From NCBI GenBank assembly GCA_009731375.1, contig BJOX01000261.1:60296-124295 (forward strand): a DNA stretch of 64,000 bases, written 5' to 3'. A model generated the notes under the pieces. That model saw only the letters and a list, made by a program, of their open reading frames with translations, was not told where the DNA came from and searched no databases. Positions 1 through 9,681 of this stretch are shown here, piece by piece (position 1 is the first letter of the stretch; every line of letters begins with the position of its first letter). This stretch comes from Paulinella micropora. Lineage: Eukaryota; Cercozoa; Imbricatea; Euglyphida. Position numbers and translations under genes: made by a program.

Positions 1-1968
1 CTGCGGTCGTTACGCCGGCTGGGCTGGGCGGACCTGGCTACGCTAGCCTGCGCCTCGCCGGAGCACTACCGGTGGCTGTCCGCGCCCGCGGCCTGGCCAG
101 CGGCCGGGGCCGGGAGCCGGGAGCTGGACCTGGCCCGCCCCGAGCACCTGCGCCTAGTACGGCTGTGGGGGCGCGCCTGGCACCGGGCCGGGGCCCGGCC
201 CCGCGTGCCCCGCTTAGAGATCTGGCCGTACCAGCGGGTCCTGGAAGACCTGCGGTGGCTCTGCCCCCGGGTCTCGGTCGAGGGCCTGGTGCTGAAGATG
301 GGTTGGCAAACCACGGCCGCTGTAGTCCTGGAGTTCCTACAGAAGTCGCCCCCTTACCTCCGCGCGGTGTCACACCTAGACCTGGCATCCTGCCCCGGCT
401 TAAGCAGCCGACACCTGCCGTGCCTGGAGAGCTGGCGCGGTAGCCTGCGCGGCCTGAGGCTGGGCGCGCTGTCGGGCGAACTCGGGGCCGACGAGCTGGC
501 GCCCCTGGCTAGCTTGGACCAGCTGCGGCACTTGGAATTGACCCGCTGTCCCGGGCTGGCGGGCGCGGGGCTAGTGCACTTGGCGGGCTTGCGCCTGCTG
601 CAGCACCTGAGCCTGAGCGGCTGCGGACGACTGACGGACGCGGGCCTGGCGCACCTGGCGGGGCTGCAGAACCTGCAGCACCTAGACTTGAGCGAGTGTC
701 CTGAGATAACGAACGCCGGTTTAGTGCACCTGGGGGGGCTGCGGCGCCTGCGGCGCCTGGAATTGACCCGCTGCCCCCGGCTGGAGGACGCGGGGCTAGT
801 GCGCTTGACGGGCCTGCGCCTACTGCAGCACCTGAGCCTGAGCGGCTGCGAACTACTGACGGACGCGGGCCTGGCGCACCTGGCGGGGCTGCGGAACCTG
901 CGGCACCTAGACTTGAGCGAATGTCCTGAAATAACGAGCGCCGGTTTAGTGCACCTAGGGGGGCTGCCTCGGCTGCAACACCTAGACTTGAGCGAATGTG
1001 AGGAAATAACGGGCGCCGGTTTAGTGCACCTGGTGCAGCTGCAGGACCTGCGGTACCTAAGCTTGAGCGATTGTCCTGGAATAACAGACGAGGGATTGGC
1101 GCACCTAGGAACACTGCGCGGGCTGCAGCACCTGGAGCTGGACAATTGTACCGACCTGACGGACGCGGGCTTAGCGCTCCTGGTGCAGCCGGAGGGCCAG
1201 CTTCGGTACTTAGACTTGAGCGAATGCTCGAAAATAACGGACGAGGGATTAGCGCACTTAGGAACACTGCACGGGCTGCAGCACCTGGGCTTGCGCGCTT
1301 GCCGGGAGCTGACAGACGCGGGGCTAGCATCCCTGGCAGGACTGGCAGGCTTGCGGCACCTGGACCTCTTGGAATGCACCCGGCTGACAGGCCCGGGGCT
1401 AGCGCACTTGGCGGGGTTGCGGCAGCTGTGGCACCTAAACTTACCCGGTTGTGAGGGTCTGACTAACGAAGGAGTGGCGTGCCTGGCGGAGCTCGGGCAC
1501 CTGCGGTACCTCAGCCTGAATAACTGTAAACAATTGACAGGCAAGTGGACACCGTGCTTGCAGAGGCTGCGCCGGCTGCAATACCTAGACCTGGGAGGCA
1601 CGCGGCTGACCGACGCGGGTTTGGCGCCCTTGGCAGAGCTAGAGCAGCTACGGCATTTAGACCTGAGCGTTTGTTGGTCAGTGACGGACGAGGGGCTGAG
1701 GCACCTAGCACGGTTGCAGCACCTGCAGCACCTAAGCCTGCGGTGGACACTGCTAACAGGCACGGGGCTGCGATACTTGGCGGGATTGCCCCAGCTGCGG
1801 CACCTGGACCTCAGCCTTTGTGACCACCTGCTTGACGCGGGCCTGGCACACCTGGCACTGCTGCAGCACCTGGAGTACCTGGACCTGAGAGGCGGCAGTC
1901 GGCTGGCAGCCGCGAGAGTTCAGCACTTGGCACAGCTGACCCGGCTGCAGTACCTCTACACGGAGTAG
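1..1968 (+). CDS. F-box/leucine-rich-repeat protein, 5' end outside window
   Basis: The frame is open from base 1 to a TAG at 1966-1968, so the gene starts before the window; a GTG at 205 is only the first alternative start. The first ~30 residues (WADLATLACASPEHYRWLS) look like the second half of an F-box. From about residue 120 on there are roughly 18 leucine-rich repeats of 24-25 residues with the pattern LxxLxHLDLSxCxxLTDAGLAHL, the cysteine-containing type seen in F-box/LRR (AMN1/FBXL-like) proteins and in some amoeba-associated bacteria and large DNA viruses. Known role of the family: substrate-recognition subunit of SCF ubiquitin ligases; inferred here. Neighbouring repeats are nearly identical in DNA (for example 541-760 against 780-990), which indicates recent internal duplication. 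A G homopolymer and a small gap follow the stop directly. Confidence 0.8.
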   Translation: MRSLRRLGWADLATLACASPEHYRWLSAPAAWPAAGAGSRELDLARPEHLRLVRLWGRAWHRAGARPRVPRLEIWPYQRVLEDLRWLCPRVSVEGLVLKMGWQTTAAVVLEFLQKSPPYLRAVSHLDLASCPGLSSRHLPCLESWRGSLRGLRLGALSGELGADELAPLASLDQLRHLELTRCPGLAGAGLVHLAGLRLLQHLSLSGCGRLTDAGLAHLAGLQNLQHLDLSECPEITNAGLVHLGGLRRLRRLELTRCPRLEDAGLVRLTGLRLLQHLSLSGCELLTDAGLAHLAGLRNLRHLDLSECPEITSAGLVHLGGLPRLQHLDLSECEEITGAGLVHLVQLQDLRYLSLSDCPGITDEGLAHLGTLRGLQHLELDNCTDLTDAGLALLVQPEGQLRYLDLSECSKITDEGLAHLGTLHGLQHLGLRACRELTDAGLASLAGLAGLRHLDLLECTRLTGPGLAHLAGLRQLWHLNLPGCEGLTNEGVACLAELGHLRYLSLNNCKQLTGKWTPCLQRLRRLQYLDLGGTRLTDAGLAPLAELEQLRHLDLSVCWSVTDEGLRHLARLQHLQHLSLRWTLLTGTGLRYLAGLPQLRHLDLSLCDHLLDAGLAHLALLQHLEYLDLRGGSRLAAARVQHLAQLTRLQYLYTE

Positions 1969-2570
1969 ACGCGGCTGCCGGGAGGGGGGGGGGGGGGGGG
2001 GGGGCCGCGGGCNNNNNNNNNNCGAGCTAACCTGCCGGCACGCCCCTGGGGGTGGAAAGAGACCACCTAAAAAACCTTTGACCAGCCCGGGCTGTCTTGT
2101 ACCGTGAGTGTGGCCATGACCAGCCCGGGCTGTCTTGTACCGTGAGTGTGGCCATGACCAGCCCGGGCTGTCTTGTACCGTGAGTGTGGCCATGACCAGC
2201 CCGGGCTGTCTTGTACCGTGAGTGTGGCCGGGAGAGGGGGTGGGGCTCCGGAGGAAACATTAAAAAAGGAGTAACACGTGCCCGCCGGCCCTGTCCTTGT
2301 AGCTGGGTCCTGCCGCCCCGCGCGCGCAACCTCATTTCCTTTAATTTCCTGCTGCTTGCTAGCGGCGTTGGCTCAAGCCATGCTCGGTCCGCCGGCTAAC
2401 AGTGGGCTAACGCACTGCGAGCTATAGTGCTGAACTCCTCCAACTCCGTGCTACCTGACTAACGGTCTGGGCGCGCCCGGACGCCCACCCCCTTCCCCAC
2501 GACGGGGGCTCAGTGGCGTCGCGTGGCCGGCCGGCCTGGGGCGGGGCGGCACACTCAGCCGCGGGGTGAA
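1969..2570. other. Intergenic spacer with G homopolymer, 10-N gap and minisatellite
   Basis: The spacer lies between the convergent LRR and helicase genes. It contains a G run at about 1985-2004, a 10-base gap at 2013-2022, the 38-bp tandem repeat listed separately, and a less repetitive stretch from 2231. No convincing gene was seen. Confidence 0.7.
2081..2230. repeat. 38-bp tandem repeat, about 3.9 copies
   Basis: Units begin at 2081, 2119, 2157 and 2195 with accagcccgggctgtcttgt and are virtually identical, which implies recent amplification. They contain no open gene. The unit differs from the 31-bp minisatellite at 12.9 kb. Confidence 0.95.
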
Positions 2571-4639
2571 CTAGCCTGGAGTAGAAGCCTCGCCCCCGGG
2601 GGCCTCCGGCTCCCCACCAGGGCCGGTGGCCAGGTCGGCGGCGGCGGGGGGAGGGGGCGCCTCCTCCACCGTGGCCGTGAGCACCTGGGCGTGGGCGCTC
2701 CAGACCTTCTCCCAGTACTCGCGGGGCGTCGTCAGCCGGCCCCGCCCACCCGCGAGCGGCAGCACGATGCTGGCAGTGCGGGTGGCTCGGGTCAGGGCAA
2801 TGTAGGCGATCTGGCGCAGAAAGTAGTGGCGCGGCGAAGCGTGGGGCGACAGGACCAGGTGCAAGTGCCGGAGCTCCCCCCCCTGGACGCACACGTCGGT
2901 GAGGGCGTACCCTAACTCCAGCGCTTCCCGGCCGTGCTGGTCCCGGCTGTAGAACTCCACTAGGCCCGCGCGGCCCCCTACCGCGCCCGTCCAGACGATG
3001 AAGCGCCGGAAGGCCAAGGGGCAGGAGCGCCGGCCGACCTGCGCCGGCAGGGGGGTACGGGTGTCCGGCAGCGCGCCGCCACGGGGAAAGCACCGCACCG
3101 CCGCGTTCTTGGCCTCCTTCGAACATTGCAGCCACACGTCCGAGATGTCGAGCAGGTAGCCGACCGCCCGCACTTCCTCGAGCAGGGCCCAGGGCCCCTG
3201 GTCCGGCGGCACCCGGACGAGCCTGGCCGGCGCGGCGGCCGGGGAGGCGTTCTCTGCCCACAGATCCCCGGGCTCGACGAAGATGCGCGCCGCCTGCGCC
3301 AGGACCCGCCTCGCGGGGCAGCTGCGGGGCGCCTTCAGCCTGACCTTGAGCCCCGGCCGCAGGGCACAGGCGCCGTCGGCCGTCCGGACGGCGCCGGCGG
3401 CCCCCGCGAGCCACTCGTTGAGCAGTTGCCTTTCCTGCGCCCGCACGGTCGCGAGCTGGTAGCTCGGGAAGCACAGCCCCCCGCGCACGGCCCCGCGGGT
3501 CACCCCCCCGGGGGGCTTGTACTGCCGGAACCAGCCGAGGGCTAACTCGCGCAGCTCGTCGGGGCCTACGTGCAGGCGGAAGTAGCGGGCCAGGGCTGCG
3601 TCGGGCCAGGCGCGCACTTCCGCTACGCCGCGCGGGTCGGCCGCCGGGCGCAGCGTCCGCGCCAGGCGCTGCACCTGCGTGAGGCCGCCGGCGCCGGCCT
3701 GCCCGCGCCTGACGGTGTCCAGGCACGCGCAGCAGGCGGGGAACAGGCGTTGGGCCAGCGCCAGCACGCAGCCATGCCCCATGGACGGCAGCTGCGCGCT
3801 GTCCCCGAGCAGGAGCAGGCCCGCCACCGAGGGGGCNNNNNNNNNNNNNNNNNNNNNNNNNNNNNNNNNNNNNNNNNNNNNNNNNNNNNNNNNNNNNNNN
3901 NNNNNNNNNNNNNNNNNNNNNNNNNNNNNNNNNNNNNNNNNNNNNNNNNNNNNNNNNNNNNNNNNNNNNNNNNNNNNNNNNNNNNNNNNNNNNNNNNNNN
4001 NNNNNNNNNNNNNNNNNNNNNNNNNNNNNNNNNNNNNNNNNNNGGGGGGGGGGGGGGGGGGGGGGGGGGGCCGCTGCACTGGCGGCAGGCGGGCTCCCCG
4101 GCCGGGCCCCCGGCGCTGGGCTCCCCGGCGCTGGGCTCCCCGGCGGGCTCCCCGGCGCCGGGCTCCGCGTGCGGCCGCCCGGGCGCCGCCGCCCAGGCCC
4201 GCCGGGCGGCGGCGACGGCCTGGCACGTCACGGCGACAAACACGAGCGGCACGCCCAGGCAGCGAAGCCAGCCCGCCAGCGCGGTCTTGCCCGTGCCGGC
4301 GGCCCCGACGAGGACGCCGAGGCGCGAGCGCAGGCACACCTCGGCGGCGCGGCGCTGTTCCTCGCTGGGCACGAAGGGGCCGGCCCCCGGCCCGCGGGCC
4401 CGGAGCCTGGCCAGCAGGTGGCCGCAGCCCGACGTAGCCAGGTCCCGGAGGCGCGCCGCGAGGGCTTGTTCCTGGCGCCACAGGTCCTGCGGCACCCAGA
4501 GGCCGGGGCGGGGGTGCAGCCACGCGGGCTCCGTGGCGGTGGCGGCGCGCGGCGGAGGCGGCGGCGCTTGGGCGGGGGCGGGCCGGCGCCGGCGCAGCGG
4601 GCGCAGCCGGCGGAGCCCCCCGCGCCGAGCCCCCAGAGG
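2571..4639 (-). CDS. RecD-like superfamily 1 DNA helicase (interrupted by gap)
   Basis: The protein is read in two pieces on either side of the 3837-4043 gap. The upstream piece has a Q-motif-like PSEEQ and a Walker A, GAAGTGKT, at about 4306-4283. The downstream piece starts with GDSAQLPSMG (motif III, as in RecD/RecD2) and ends with ALTDVCVQGGEL (motif V) and YIALTRATRTAS (motif VI). Known family role: ATP-driven 5'-3' unwinding in replication or repair. The Walker B part is probably lost in the gap. The piece holding Walker A has no ATG before an upstream in-frame stop at 4640-4642. It most likely continues the gene starting at 5733, with a frame break at about 4500-4620. The C-terminal ~25 residues are Pro/Gly/Glu-rich. 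The two frames cannot be joined reliably because the gap length is nominal. Confidence 0.8.
3837..4043. other. Assembly gap (207 N) inside helicase gene
   Basis: The gap is followed by a run of about 27 G (4044-4070). The helicase frame differs on the two sides, so the stated gap size need not be right. Confidence 0.99.
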
Positions 4640-5733
4640 TCACAGAGCACGGGCCCCAGCACGGCCGGCGTGACGTGCGACTTGAGCGCGTACGCGTTCT
4701 CGCCGGCGGGCTCGCACCAGTCCTCGCACCACAGCGAGCCGTCCGGCAGCAACAACTGCCGTACCAGGTCGGAGAAGCCAGGGAAAAGGTGGCTGCCGTG
4801 TTCCGAGCGGCGGTCGAGGTTCGGCAGCAGCTCACACACCAGCGCGCCGGCGGGCTGGCAGGCCGTGAGCTGGAAGCACGAGCTCTTGCGCACGGCGAGG
4901 GTCAGCCGCAGCCAGTAGTGGACGAGCACGAGGCGCCGGCCCGCGGGCCCGAGCCCCGCCGCGAGGCGTGCCCGGAGGGGGCGCCCCAGGCGCTGGAAGT
5001 GGGCCGGGGTCAGCGCCGGGCCGTCTAGCGCCCCCGGCAGCAGCAGGTCGCAGTCGAAGAAGCAGCGCGGGTCGGTGCCGCCCGGGGGCGAGTCCAGCAA
5101 CGAAGCCAGCCACCGGCGCCTGGCCCGCCGCTGGCTGCGCCACAGCAACTCGGCGCGGGGCCCGAACACGAACAGGAGCGAGGCCCAGCGGCCGTCCTCC
5201 AGCAGGACACGCAGCGCCCACCAGCCCGGCCAGGCCTCCAGCGCCCGCGCGAGCGCTGGCGCCGCCTTGTGTACGGAGGCGGCGTGGCCCAGGCGGCGCA
5301 ACGCGCGCGCCCGCTTGCGGGCGGTGCGCGGCGCTACGCAGGGCGGCAGCTTCTGCCAGAGCTTCGTCTCGTCGACCCAGGGCAGCACCTCGCCCCGGTC
5401 GTAATCGTACAGCCAGACGCCGGCGGAGCGCCCCCGGACGAAGCCGGCGGGGTGCAGCGAGAAGCTCACCAGGCCCCGGTGCGCTGGGTCCGCCAGATCG
5501 CTGAGCCAGGCCCGCCGGTCTTGGCCGGGCCCGGTGAGCGACAGCACGACCCGCCCCTCCGCCGCACGGCGGCCCCGCCGCGGTACCAGCCAGAGCAGGC
5601 GGCCGGGGGCGGGCTGGCGCGGGGCCGGGACCCACCACGACGCACCCTCTGCTGCTTCCGCCGGGGCGCCGGGCGGGGCCGGGCCGCCCGGCGGGGGAGG
5701 CTGGCTCTCGGGCGCTGGCCCCGAGGAGGACAT
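4561..5733 (-). CDS. N-terminal region of helicase locus; family shared with the 8.2-9.7 kb gene
   Basis: The start is ATG at 5733-5731 (MSSSGPAPES). The frame stays open to 4228, but from roughly 4560 down it runs antiparallel in phase to the helicase frame, so the end given is approximate. After a Pro/Ala-rich leader come about 330 residues with a patterned Trp/Leu-rich fold. Residues 107-117, WLYDYDRGEVL, and the following ~90 residues align with WLWYDSRGEVL in the cysteine-rich protein at 8245-9681. A CFFDCD at about 224-229 is reminiscent of acidic catalytic motifs such as DxD of primases, but I cannot support that assignment. A GSAGCARCAGAG Cys cluster and a PPPPKRRRLRR basic stretch precede the helicase, so this may be the N-terminal half of one ~1,000-residue helicase. 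Function unknown. Confidence 0.6.
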
Positions 5734-6294
5734 GTGTGATTCTCCCGTCGCGGCGTCACTGATCGGCACCCCCACGCGTGGTGGCAGGAGAGGGCGAAGG
5801 GGGGGTGGCAGCCGGCCGGTGCGCGTGCACGGGGGTGGGAGGCGCCGCCTCCTCCCCCCCCCCGCCACGCGCTGGCGCGTGCACGGGGGTGGGGAGGCGC
5901 CACCCCCTCCCCCCCCCACGCGCTGGCGGGGCCGCTGGCGGGGGCCNNNNNNNNNNNNNNNNNNNNNNNNNNNNNNNNNNNNNNNNNNNNNNNNNNNNNN
6001 NNNNNNNNNNNNNNNNNNNNNNNNNNNNNNNNNNNNNNNNNNNNNNNNNNNNNNNNNNNNNNNNNNNNNNNNNNNNNNNNNNNNNNNNNNNNNNNNNNNN
6101 NNNNNNNNNNNNNNNNNNNNNNNNNNNNNNNNNNNNNNNNNNNNNNNNNNNNNNNNNNNNNNNNNNNNNNNNNNNGGGCCCCCCCCCCCCCCCCCCCCCC
6201 CCACGCGCGCGGCGCCCGTCCTCCCCCGCCCTGGCCAGGTAACGCGGATTTCCCCCCGTCTCTCTCTCCTTCTCCCCTTTCAGGCAGACGCACG
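5734..6294. other. Divergent intergenic region with gap and candidate 45-nt intron
   Basis: The region lies between divergent genes. It contains imperfect GC-rich direct repeats around 5820-5940 (gcgcgtgcacgggggtgg-type units), a 229-N gap (5947-6175) and a C homopolymer (about 6178-6202). A GT at 6239 (ggccag/gtaacg) and a pyrimidine-rich ...ccctttcag ending at 6283, 12 bases before the ATG at 6295, could be a short 5'-UTR intron. This is inferred from sequence only. Confidence 0.5.
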
Positions 6295-7371
6295 ATGCTG
6301 ACGACCGGAACCGGGCCACCGAGATCGGAGCCTGCCCGAGCTTGCGAGCTGTTGCAGTGGGCCTGGCAAGCGCTAGTGGGCGGCCCTGACACTGAACGGG
6401 GCGGGCCGGCCCTGTCGTACACGGCGCGCCTCCGCCTACCTACGCGAGCGCAGTATCTGCCGTGCGCGGCGTCTGGCTGCGGGCGTCCGGCGCGTTTCGC
6501 CTGCGCGCGCTGCCTGCTGCAGGCTTACTGCAGCGAGGCACATCATCTCCAGTGTGCGGCCAGCCACCGGACGGCGGGCTGCCAACCCCGGGCGCTGGCC
6601 CTGCAAGGCGCAGAGTGCGTCGGCCGGCGCGGGGACTGCGCGGCGGCCCCCACCGCTGGTGTGCGGCTGCGCTGTGGCTACCCGCGCTGCCGGCGCGCAG
6701 CGCCCCGTGTGCTGTACGAGTGTGGCTCGTGCGGCTGCCAGCTGTACCGCGGTTACCTGCACCAGGCCCTGCACTGGCACGAGCACCGCCTACGGTGCTG
6801 GGCCCTCACCTGCTCCCCGAGTCACGAACGCTGGCCCGAGATGCCTGCCTCCCTCTGCTCAGAGCACGACACGCTGTCCCCGCCGGAGCTGGCGCCCCCT
6901 GCCCCCGCGCCCAGCACCCCCTACACGCGCCAGGTCTCCGTGCTTACTCTCCAGGGCCTGGCCGCCTGGCTTTTCCTGCCAGGTGGCACGAGTGGCCTGG
7001 CTTTTCCTGCCGGGTGGCAGGAAAGGCTAGTCTTTTTCTGGCCGGGTGGCACGAGTGGCCGGTCCTTGCCTGCCAGGTGGCAGGAGTGGCCTGGCTTTTC
7101 TGGCCGGGTGGCAGGAAAGGCCAGTCTTTGCCGGCCGGTAGCTATACTCGTTTGGCCGTATATAGACATTGCCTTTTTTGTTCTCCCCTCTCCCCTCTCC
7201 CCTCTCCCTTCTCCCCTCTCCCTTCCCCCTTCTCCCCTCTCCCTCCCCGCGCCCGAACATTGTGCAGCCCCCCCCCCCAGGCTCTCTGTACAGTATGGCG
7301 GTCGGGTGGCGGGTGCCACCTGCTGCTTCTTTGTCACCTCCGCAAAACCAGGCAAACTTTTTGCTAAATAA
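6295..7371 (+). CDS. Double MYND-like zinc-finger protein
   Basis: The ATG at 6295 follows an acceptor-like tract. Residues ~58-95 (CGRPARFACARC then AYCSEAHH and H/C ligands) fit a MYND finger. A second related Cys/His cluster follows at ~120-170 (CGYPRC, CGSCGC, then LHQALHWHEHRLRC). MYND fingers bind proline-containing peptides and are common in eukaryotic regulators and large DNA viruses. The genuine protein probably ends near residue ~215 (about 6945). Beyond that the frame runs through the minisatellite, a pyrimidine tract and one arm of the inverted repeat, so about 140 C-terminal residues are repeat-derived. Either the stop was lost by repeat insertion or the true 3' end is spliced. 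Confidence 0.6.
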   Translation: MLTTGTGPPRSEPARACELLQWAWQALVGGPDTERGGPALSYTARLRLPTRAQYLPCAASGCGRPARFACARCLLQAYCSEAHHLQCAASHRTAGCQPRALALQGAECVGRRGDCAAAPTAGVRLRCGYPRCRRAAPRVLYECGSCGCQLYRGYLHQALHWHEHRLRCWALTCSPSHERWPEMPASLCSEHDTLSPPELAPPAPAPSTPYTRQVSVLTLQGLAAWLFLPGGTSGLAFPAGWQERLVFFWPGGTSGRSLPARWQEWPGFSGRVAGKASLCRPVAILVWPYIDIAFFVLPSPLSPLPSPLSLPPSPLSLPAPEHCAAPPPRLSVQYGGRVAGATCCFFVTSAKPGKLFAK

Positions 7372-8060
7372 AAATAATTCCTTAAGTGCACTCATAACGA
7401 GAATCGCACTTGTGGTTCGAGTCCGCTCGGAGATGCCACCTCCGGACGGATATTCTCGGATATATACGGGTACTACCGGAACGGCCTGCCACTTCCCCAT
7501 TACCAAAAAACCACCGCTTTTTACTGGTAAAAGAAAGAAAATATTGAATTATTTCTTTTTTCATTTCGATAGGCAGGGTAGGTCTGGATGCCAATTTGTA
7601 ACTGCGTGTAAGCATGTTGCCATTAAGTCAGACGCGGCCCGACTCTGACACACAAGTGCGATTCTCGTTATGAGTGCACTTAGGGTAGTAAAATTATTTC
7701 TTTTATTAGGTAGAGGAAATTCTCCTGGTTTTGCGGCAGGGACAAAGAAGCCGCAGGTGGCACCCCCCACCGGACCGCCATACTGGACAGAGAGCCTGAG
7801 GGGGGCTGCACAATGTTCGTGCGCGGGGAGGGAGAGGGGGGAAGGGAGAGGGGAGAAGGGAGAAGGGAGAGGGGAGAGGGGAGAACAAAAAGGCAGCGCC
7901 CATATCAGGCCAGACGATTTTATCTGCCCGACGGGGAAAGCCTTGCCTCTTGTGCCACCCGGCCGGAAAAGTCTGGCAGTTCGTGCCACCCGGCCGGAAA
8001 AGTCTGGCCGTTCGTGCCACCCGGCCGGAAAAGCCAGGCCAGTCGTGCCACCCGGCCGGC
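6960..8060. repeat. Large imperfect inverted repeat with GC-rich minisatellite
   Basis: The left arm is about 6960-7414 and the right arm about 7651-8060, inverted. Matching blocks in order are: minisatellite units around gccgggtggcac; a tract ending in ccttttttgttctcccctc (about 7165-7190, reversed at 7873-7897); a (CTCCC)n-like pyrimidine tract; aacattgtgcagccccc (7257-7275, reversed at 7806-7822); gtatggcggtcgggtgg; and cactcataacgagaatcgca, ending at 7414 and 7651. The ~236-bp spacer is less GC-rich and codes for nothing evident. The arms could fold into a long hairpin. Origin could be a palindromic mobile element or head-to-head copies of one repeat. Confidence 0.8.
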
Positions 8061-8244
8061 GGGAGGTGCCTGACGCCCACATAGAGGAGGGGCCAGCGCC
8101 CCCCCGTCGTCCCCTGACCCCCCCACCCTCCCCTCTGCCTGCCGGCCCCGCGGGAGCCTCGTCGTCAGTCTAGTGTCAGAGTAGGCTTCTTGGCATAAAG
8201 GCCGCCGCCTGGGCACGACAGTGCTAGTGTCCACCCCCGGCCCG

Positions 8245-9681
8245 CTAACGGCCACACTGCGTAAAGTACAAGAGCACCGGCTGGTAGGGCTGCAGCCCGT
8301 CGGGCTCGTCGGCCTCCCCGCAGCCGGCCAGCCCCCTGGCGGCGCGGAACATGGCGGCCACGTACCGTACGTGAGGGTCCGAGCGCCCCGCCCCGGCCTG
8401 CGCCCTGGCCAGCCACTGGAACGTAGCCAGGGGGTGGAGGTAGAGGGCGCTGGTGGAGAGAAAGACGCCGTTTCGTTGCCGCCGCCTGCACTCCGCCCGG
8501 ATCTCCGTGCTACTCGGCACGCACGCTAGCAGCACGCACAACTCCTGTCGGCCGTTGTCGCACGAGTACAGCAGCACGTTGTCCTCCTCCCCCCCGGGCC
8601 GCTCCTCCGCGTACTGGACCAGGTGCCGGAGGTTGGTCAGCGCACGCAGGGTCTGCGCAAAATCGTAGTACACATCCCGGCGGGGGTGGAAGAGTACTTC
8701 CCCCCGCGAGTCGTACCAGAGCCACCAGTTATTGCCACAGGACACGACCCGCTGCAGGCTGGTCTGCCTGCGCAGGGCCCAGCGGTTGCGCCCCCCCTGG
8801 CCACCCGCGGGCTCGCCCACCAGGGGGTCCAGCGGCGCGAGCCCGTGCTCGGCCCACACCCTGGCCTGCTCCCGGAGGCCGAAGGTGCCCAGGTTGTTGT
8901 ACACTCCGCACAGCCGGCACCGGCAGTTGGAGGCCAGGGGCTCCGACACTACGGCCAACAGGCGCCTCGCCCCCGGCTCCGGCTCCAGTGCCTCGGGCGC
9001 CCGCCCGGCCCGCCGCCACAGCCCGTGGCACCCTAGCGCCTCGCAGAGTGATTCCAGGCGGGCTCTCCACGCGGGGCGCCGGCACAGCTCCTCCAGGTGC
9101 GTTTCTGGCCAGAGCGTCGCGGGCGTCTGGACCCCGAGGTCTAGCCGGGCCATGACACGTACCCTGAGCCGCAGCAGCGCCGCCCTTTCCCCGTCCCGGT
9201 CGGCCGCCCAGTACAACACGAGCCGTCGCTCCGAGAAGCGGTGCGCAATGGTGCAGCCCCAGCAGTGGCAGCGCCATTGCAGGGGATCGCACTGGTGCAG
9301 CCCCCGCAGGCGGCAGGACCAGCACGCGCAGTCCTCCCGCGTGTCGGCCTCGCAGACGCCACGCAGGCCCACGGTTGCTCCCCACGCCCCGGCCGCAAAC
9401 ACGTACCGGTGCGCCAGCGAGGACAAGAGCAGCCGGCGGATCTGCGCGGGCACGGCGAGGTGAGGTACGCCGACCGAGCAGGGCGGGTCGGACGCGGCCG
9501 GGAGGCCGTAGCGGCCGTTGGCAGACCCCGGGGCCCGCCTGGCCTGGTGCAGGCGCTCACGAGCCGCGTCTAGCCCCCGGACCAGCGGGGTGCCGGGGGT
9601 GCCCAGCGGGCCCACGGGAGCCCGGCCCGGCGGCAGACCCGCGGGCGCGTCGTCCGGGGGCGGTGGTGGTGGGGGCTGCAT
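8245..9681 (-). CDS. Cysteine-rich protein with three CxCxxC knuckles
   Basis: 478 residues, ATG at 9681-9679, stop at 8245-8247. After a Pro-rich leader there are three CxCxxC motifs: CACWSC (118-123), CHCWGC (138-143) and CRCRLC (253-258), with extra Cys at 110 and 131, which suggests structural zinc sites. The C-terminal half (about 315-450) contains WLWYDSRGEVL and a following region that matches the N-terminal region of the helicase locus (4561-5733), so the two form a small gene family. I do not recognise a known family. The poly-Pro at residues 3-9 matches the GC skew of the block. Codon use is strongly GC3-biased like its neighbours. Confidence 0.7.
   Translation of the reverse strand: MQPPPPPPPDDAPAGLPPGRAPVGPLGTPGTPLVRGLDAARERLHQARRAPGSANGRYGLPAASDPPCSVGVPHLAVPAQIRRLLLSSLAHRYVFAAGAWGATVGLRGVCEADTREDCACWSCRLRGLHQCDPLQWRCHCWGCTIAHRFSERRLVLYWAADRDGERAALLRLRVRVMARLDLGVQTPATLWPETHLEELCRRPAWRARLESLCEALGCHGLWRRAGRAPEALEPEPGARRLLAVVSEPLASNCRCRLCGVYNNLGTFGLREQARVWAEHGLAPLDPLVGEPAGGQGGRNRWALRRQTSLQRVVSCGNNWWLWYDSRGEVLFHPRRDVYYDFAQTLRALTNLRHLVQYAEERPGGEEDNVLLYSCDNGRQELCVLLACVPSSTEIRAECRRRQRNGVFLSTSALYLHPLATFQWLARAQAGAGRSDPHVRYVAAMFRAARGLAGCGEADEPDGLQPYQPVLLYFTQCGR

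Noticed and set aside
354-1763. Long minus-strand frames opposite the LRR gene
   Set aside because: Shadows of the repetitive, GC-rich LRR coding sequence; composition is Arg/Ser/Pro noise.
224-1968. LRR gene as a recent transfer from amoeba-associated bacteria
   Set aside because: The repeat consensus resembles such proteins, but composition matches its neighbours and an F-box remnant points to a eukaryotic or viral setting.
7381-7430. tRNA gene (ggttcgagtcc box)
   Set aside because: A B-box-like string is present but no matching acceptor stem or A box at the right spacing.
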